Source of the DNA: Oscillospiraceae bacterium
Lineage (GTDB): Bacteria; Bacillota; Clostridia; Oscillospirales; Acutalibacteraceae
Assembly: GCA_003486665.1 (NCBI GenBank)
Contig: DNGF01000218.1
Coordinates: 1-6,480 of the forward strand
Reading direction: 5' to 3'
Length of the DNA stretch: 6,480 nt
In this document: positions 4,883 through 6,480 of the stretch, one piece after another
Numbering within the stretch: position 1 is the first letter of the stretch
How the letters are laid out: each line of letters opens with the position of its first letter
Translations under genes and position numbers: made by a program
The notes under the pieces: generated by a model
Told to the model about the DNA's origin: nothing
Database searches by the model: none
Seen by the model: the letters and a program-made list of their open reading frames with translations, nothing else

Positions 4883-6304
4883 ATGGATAATGTTTTATTT
4901 TCGGATATTTTTGATTATAACGAAAAGCTTTTTGACAAGTATTTCAGAACGGATTTAAACTATGATGTTGTCGCAACAAGATTCAACGCAGGCGGCAGAA
5001 AGGCAAAGCTGTACTTCATTGACGGATTTATCAACGGCGAAACCTCGGAACGTGTAATGAACTTTATGATGCAGGCGAGTAATATGGACGCCGAGGTTAA
5101 AACGGCGGAGGAATTCGCCGAGAAATTGATAGCTTATATGGAAATTGAGCTGAACGCCGATGTTGAAAAAATTGCAAAGGTAGTGTATTCCGGAGCAATG
5201 CTCGTCATAGTGGACGGCTTTGATACAGGCTTTCTTGTCAAAACAAGGAGCTACCCGAAGCGCGATGTCGGCGAACCCGACAACGACAAGGTACTCAGCG
5301 GAGCGCATGACGGATTTGTGGAGTCAATTCTTATCAATACGGCTCTTGTCCGCCGCAGGATTCGCGACCGCGACCTTGTGATGGAGGTCAGACAGGCGGG
5401 CGTGAGATCGAAAACGGACATTGCAATTTGCTATCTGAAAGGCAGGGCGGATGAAAAAATTGTTGCCGACCTGCGAAAAAGAATAGATAAAATAGATGTT
5501 AATACACTCAATATGAGCCAGGAAAGCGTTATTGAGTGCCTTGTAAGAAAACAGAAATGGAATCCTTTTCCAAAGGTCAGGTACACCGAGCGCCCCGACG
5601 CGGCGGCAGCAAGCATTGCCGAGGGAAGCGTTATACTTTTTGTTGACAACTCGCCGACGGCGATGATAATTCCGACAGGTTTCTTCGACTTTTTACAGGA
5701 CACAAACGATTATTATTTTCCTCCGTGCGTGGGAACGTATCTGCGATTCGTCAGAGGATTGATATTCGGACTCGCGCTTCTGCTTGCGCCCGTTTGGTTC
5801 TTGCTGATAAAAAATCCGGAGCATATTCCGGCATGGCTGAGCTTTATTCAGATCAAGGAATACTACTCTCTTCCGATAATCGCACAGCTTCTGATCATTG
5901 AGGTAGTCATAGACGCGCTGAAGCTTGCCTCTTTGAACACGCCGAGTTCGCTGAGCAATTCGTTCAGCGTTATAGGCGCGCTCGTTCTCGGCGATCTCGC
6001 TGTCAGTGCCGAGCTGTTCTCTTCGGAGGTCGTGCTGATAATGGCATTCGTTGCCATAGCAAACTTTGCTCAGCCGAGCTTTGAACTGGGCTATGCCTTT
6101 AAGCTTTCAAGAATTTTTATCGTCGTAATGACCGCCGTCTTCAATCTGTGGGGATTTATTGCGGGATTTTTAATTGTTGCGCTTGTTATCGCGTTTACAA
6201 AAACGGTTACGGGCAGGGGATATCTTTATCCGCTGATTCCGTTTAACGGCAAGGCGATCAGCCGGCTTCTGATAAGAGAATCCATAAGCAAGGATAATAC
6301 TTGA
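4883..6304 (+). CDS. spoVAF: Stage V sporulation protein AF, GerA-family spore germination membrane protein
   Basis: The product has 473 residues from ATG 4883 (475 from ATG 4877) and matches the GerA family (PF03323) along its length. Residues about 1-285 are the soluble N-terminal region, with RSYPKRDVGEPDNDKV (122-137), DGFVESILINTALVRRRIRD (143-162), RSKTDIAICYLKG (175-187) and WNPFPKVRYTERPDAAA (226-242). From about 286 onward come membrane segments near 288-308, 330-350, 361-400 and 407-438, containing LNTPSSLSNSFSVIGALVLGDLAVSAELFSSE (351-382). The YLYPLIPFNGKA ending and overall layout are those of SpoVAF rather than the GerAA receptor subunits. SpoVAF sits in the inner spore membrane and in Bacillus works as an ion channel with a partner, promoting germination. 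The usual spoVA neighbours are absent on the left, and the right side is cut by the window edge. No frameshift or lost region is apparent. Confidence 0.92.
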   Translation: MDNVLFSDIFDYNEKLFDKYFRTDLNYDVVATRFNAGGRKAKLYFIDGFINGETSERVMNFMMQASNMDAEVKTAEEFAEKLIAYMEIELNADVEKIAKVVYSGAMLVIVDGFDTGFLVKTRSYPKRDVGEPDNDKVLSGAHDGFVESILINTALVRRRIRDRDLVMEVRQAGVRSKTDIAICYLKGRADEKIVADLRKRIDKIDVNTLNMSQESVIECLVRKQKWNPFPKVRYTERPDAAAASIAEGSVILFVDNSPTAMIIPTGFFDFLQDTNDYYFPPCVGTYLRFVRGLIFGLALLLAPVWFLLIKNPEHIPAWLSFIQIKEYYSLPIIAQLLIIEVVIDALKLASLNTPSSLSNSFSVIGALVLGDLAVSAELFSSEVVLIMAFVAIANFAQPSFELGYAFKLSRIFIVVMTAVFNLWGFIAGFLIVALVIAFTKTVTGRGYLYPLIPFNGKAISRLLIRESISKDNT

Positions 6305-6329
6305 CAAATTCATCGCGATAGGTTAATCT
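6301..6329 (+). promoter_or_regulatory. Weak candidate vegetative promoter overlapping the spoVAF stop codon
   Basis: TTGACA at 6301-6306 is a perfect sigma-A -35 hexamer that includes the spoVAF TGA. The hexamer 17 bases on, TAATCT at 6324-6329, agrees with TATAAT at only three positions. I found no convincing sporulation-sigma match in this gap. The downstream gene may have its own start here or may simply be read from spoVAF. Confidence 0.25.
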
Positions 6330-6345
6330 TATTCATGGTGATAAG

Positions 6346-6480
6346 ATGAAAAATCGTGTGATTAAAATATTGTCGTTGGCGGCTGCCGCTTGCCTTGTGG
6401 TTTCGCTGGCGTCATGCAAGGGAAAAACAGAAAACCCGACTCAGGATGTTGAACCGACGTTTGAAAAATCGGTAACGGAG
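6346..6480 (+). CDS. Putative lipoprotein of unknown function (3' partial)
   Basis: Only the first 45 codons are in the window. The start ATG 6346 is the only start codon after an in-frame stop at 6319, and GGTGAT (6337-6342), matching the extended Shine-Dalgarno sequence, lies just before it. Residues 1-24 form a lipoprotein signal peptide: MKNRVIK, a hydrophobic core to about residue 22, and the lipobox LASC with Cys24 as the lipidation site. Cys16 has a poorer context. The mature part starts CKGKTENPTQDVEP, a hydrophilic linker. A lipoprotein right after a GerA-family gene recalls GerC subunits, but the W-D-x-x-E that usually follows the lipidated Cys in GerC is missing. The gap of 41 bases after spoVAF allows cotranscription. 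Function is not assignable from this fragment. Confidence 0.8.
   Translation, partial: MKNRVIKILSLAAAACLVVSLASCKGKTENPTQDVEPTFEKSVTE

Noticed and set aside
4955..5308. 117-codon open frame on the minus strand inside spoVAF
   Set aside because: It lies antisense to a strongly recognisable GerA-family sequence, has no family resemblance, and is explained by codon bias of the plus-strand gene.
6311..6320. Palindrome ATCGCGAT as an operator
   Set aside because: It is only 8 bases, occurs once, and has no neighbouring half-sites, so chance is the simpler explanation.
6346..6480. Lipoprotein as a GerC-type germinant receptor subunit
   Set aside because: The residues after the lipidated Cys (KGKTENPT) do not show the W-D-x-x-E typical of GerC, and no GerB-type gene lies between it and spoVAF.

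Overview
The window reads like chromosome from an endospore-forming member of the Clostridia, possibly an Oscillospiraceae/Ruminococcaceae-type organism. The evidence is a clear SpoVAF-type GerA-family protein, a SpoIID-like peptidoglycan-binding protein, a Gram-positive-style polysaccharide tyrosine kinase, strong GGAGG ribosome binding sites and moderate base composition. I cannot name the species. All genes lie on the plus strand and are tightly packed; no stretch without a gene exceeds about 60 bases. I see no tRNA, rRNA, CRISPR array, insertion sequence or integrase.

Region A (1-2817) is the 3' end of an exopolysaccharide or capsule operon. It holds the last 32 codons of a probable glycosyltransferase, a Wzy/O-antigen-ligase-type polymerase, and a fused chain-length regulator plus BY-type tyrosine kinase (CpsC/CpsD-like) ending in a Tyr/Gly tail. 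Together these would add sugars, polymerise repeat units and control chain length by phosphorylation.

Region B (2818-2873) is a 56-base gap that is unusually dense. A 15-bp terminator-like hairpin closes the polysaccharide operon, and its 3' arm contains the AAGGAGG ribosome binding site of the next gene. The loop side carries CATATTATA, a full match to the sigma-K -10 consensus CATAnnnTA, with AACA 16 nt upstream matching the sigma-K -35 (mACm). One short sequence may therefore stop the polysaccharide transcript, hide the ribosome binding site on read-through RNA, and start a late mother-cell transcript on which that site is free.

Region C (2874-4822) is a two-gene unit with a 1-nt stop/start overlap: a predicted beta-sandwich protein (carboxypeptidase-regulatory/transthyretin-like), then a SpoIID-like domain followed by three peptidoglycan-binding repeats. 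Neither has a visible signal peptide. I infer a sporulation-associated wall or cortex role.

Region D (4823-6480) carries spoVAF (spore germination, inner spore membrane), with a possible sigma-G promoter in front, then the first 45 codons of an unidentified lipoprotein that runs off the window.

The main candidate for something undescribed is the terminator/promoter/ribosome-binding-site element in Region B, together with the signal-less SpoIID-like wall protein pair it would control.
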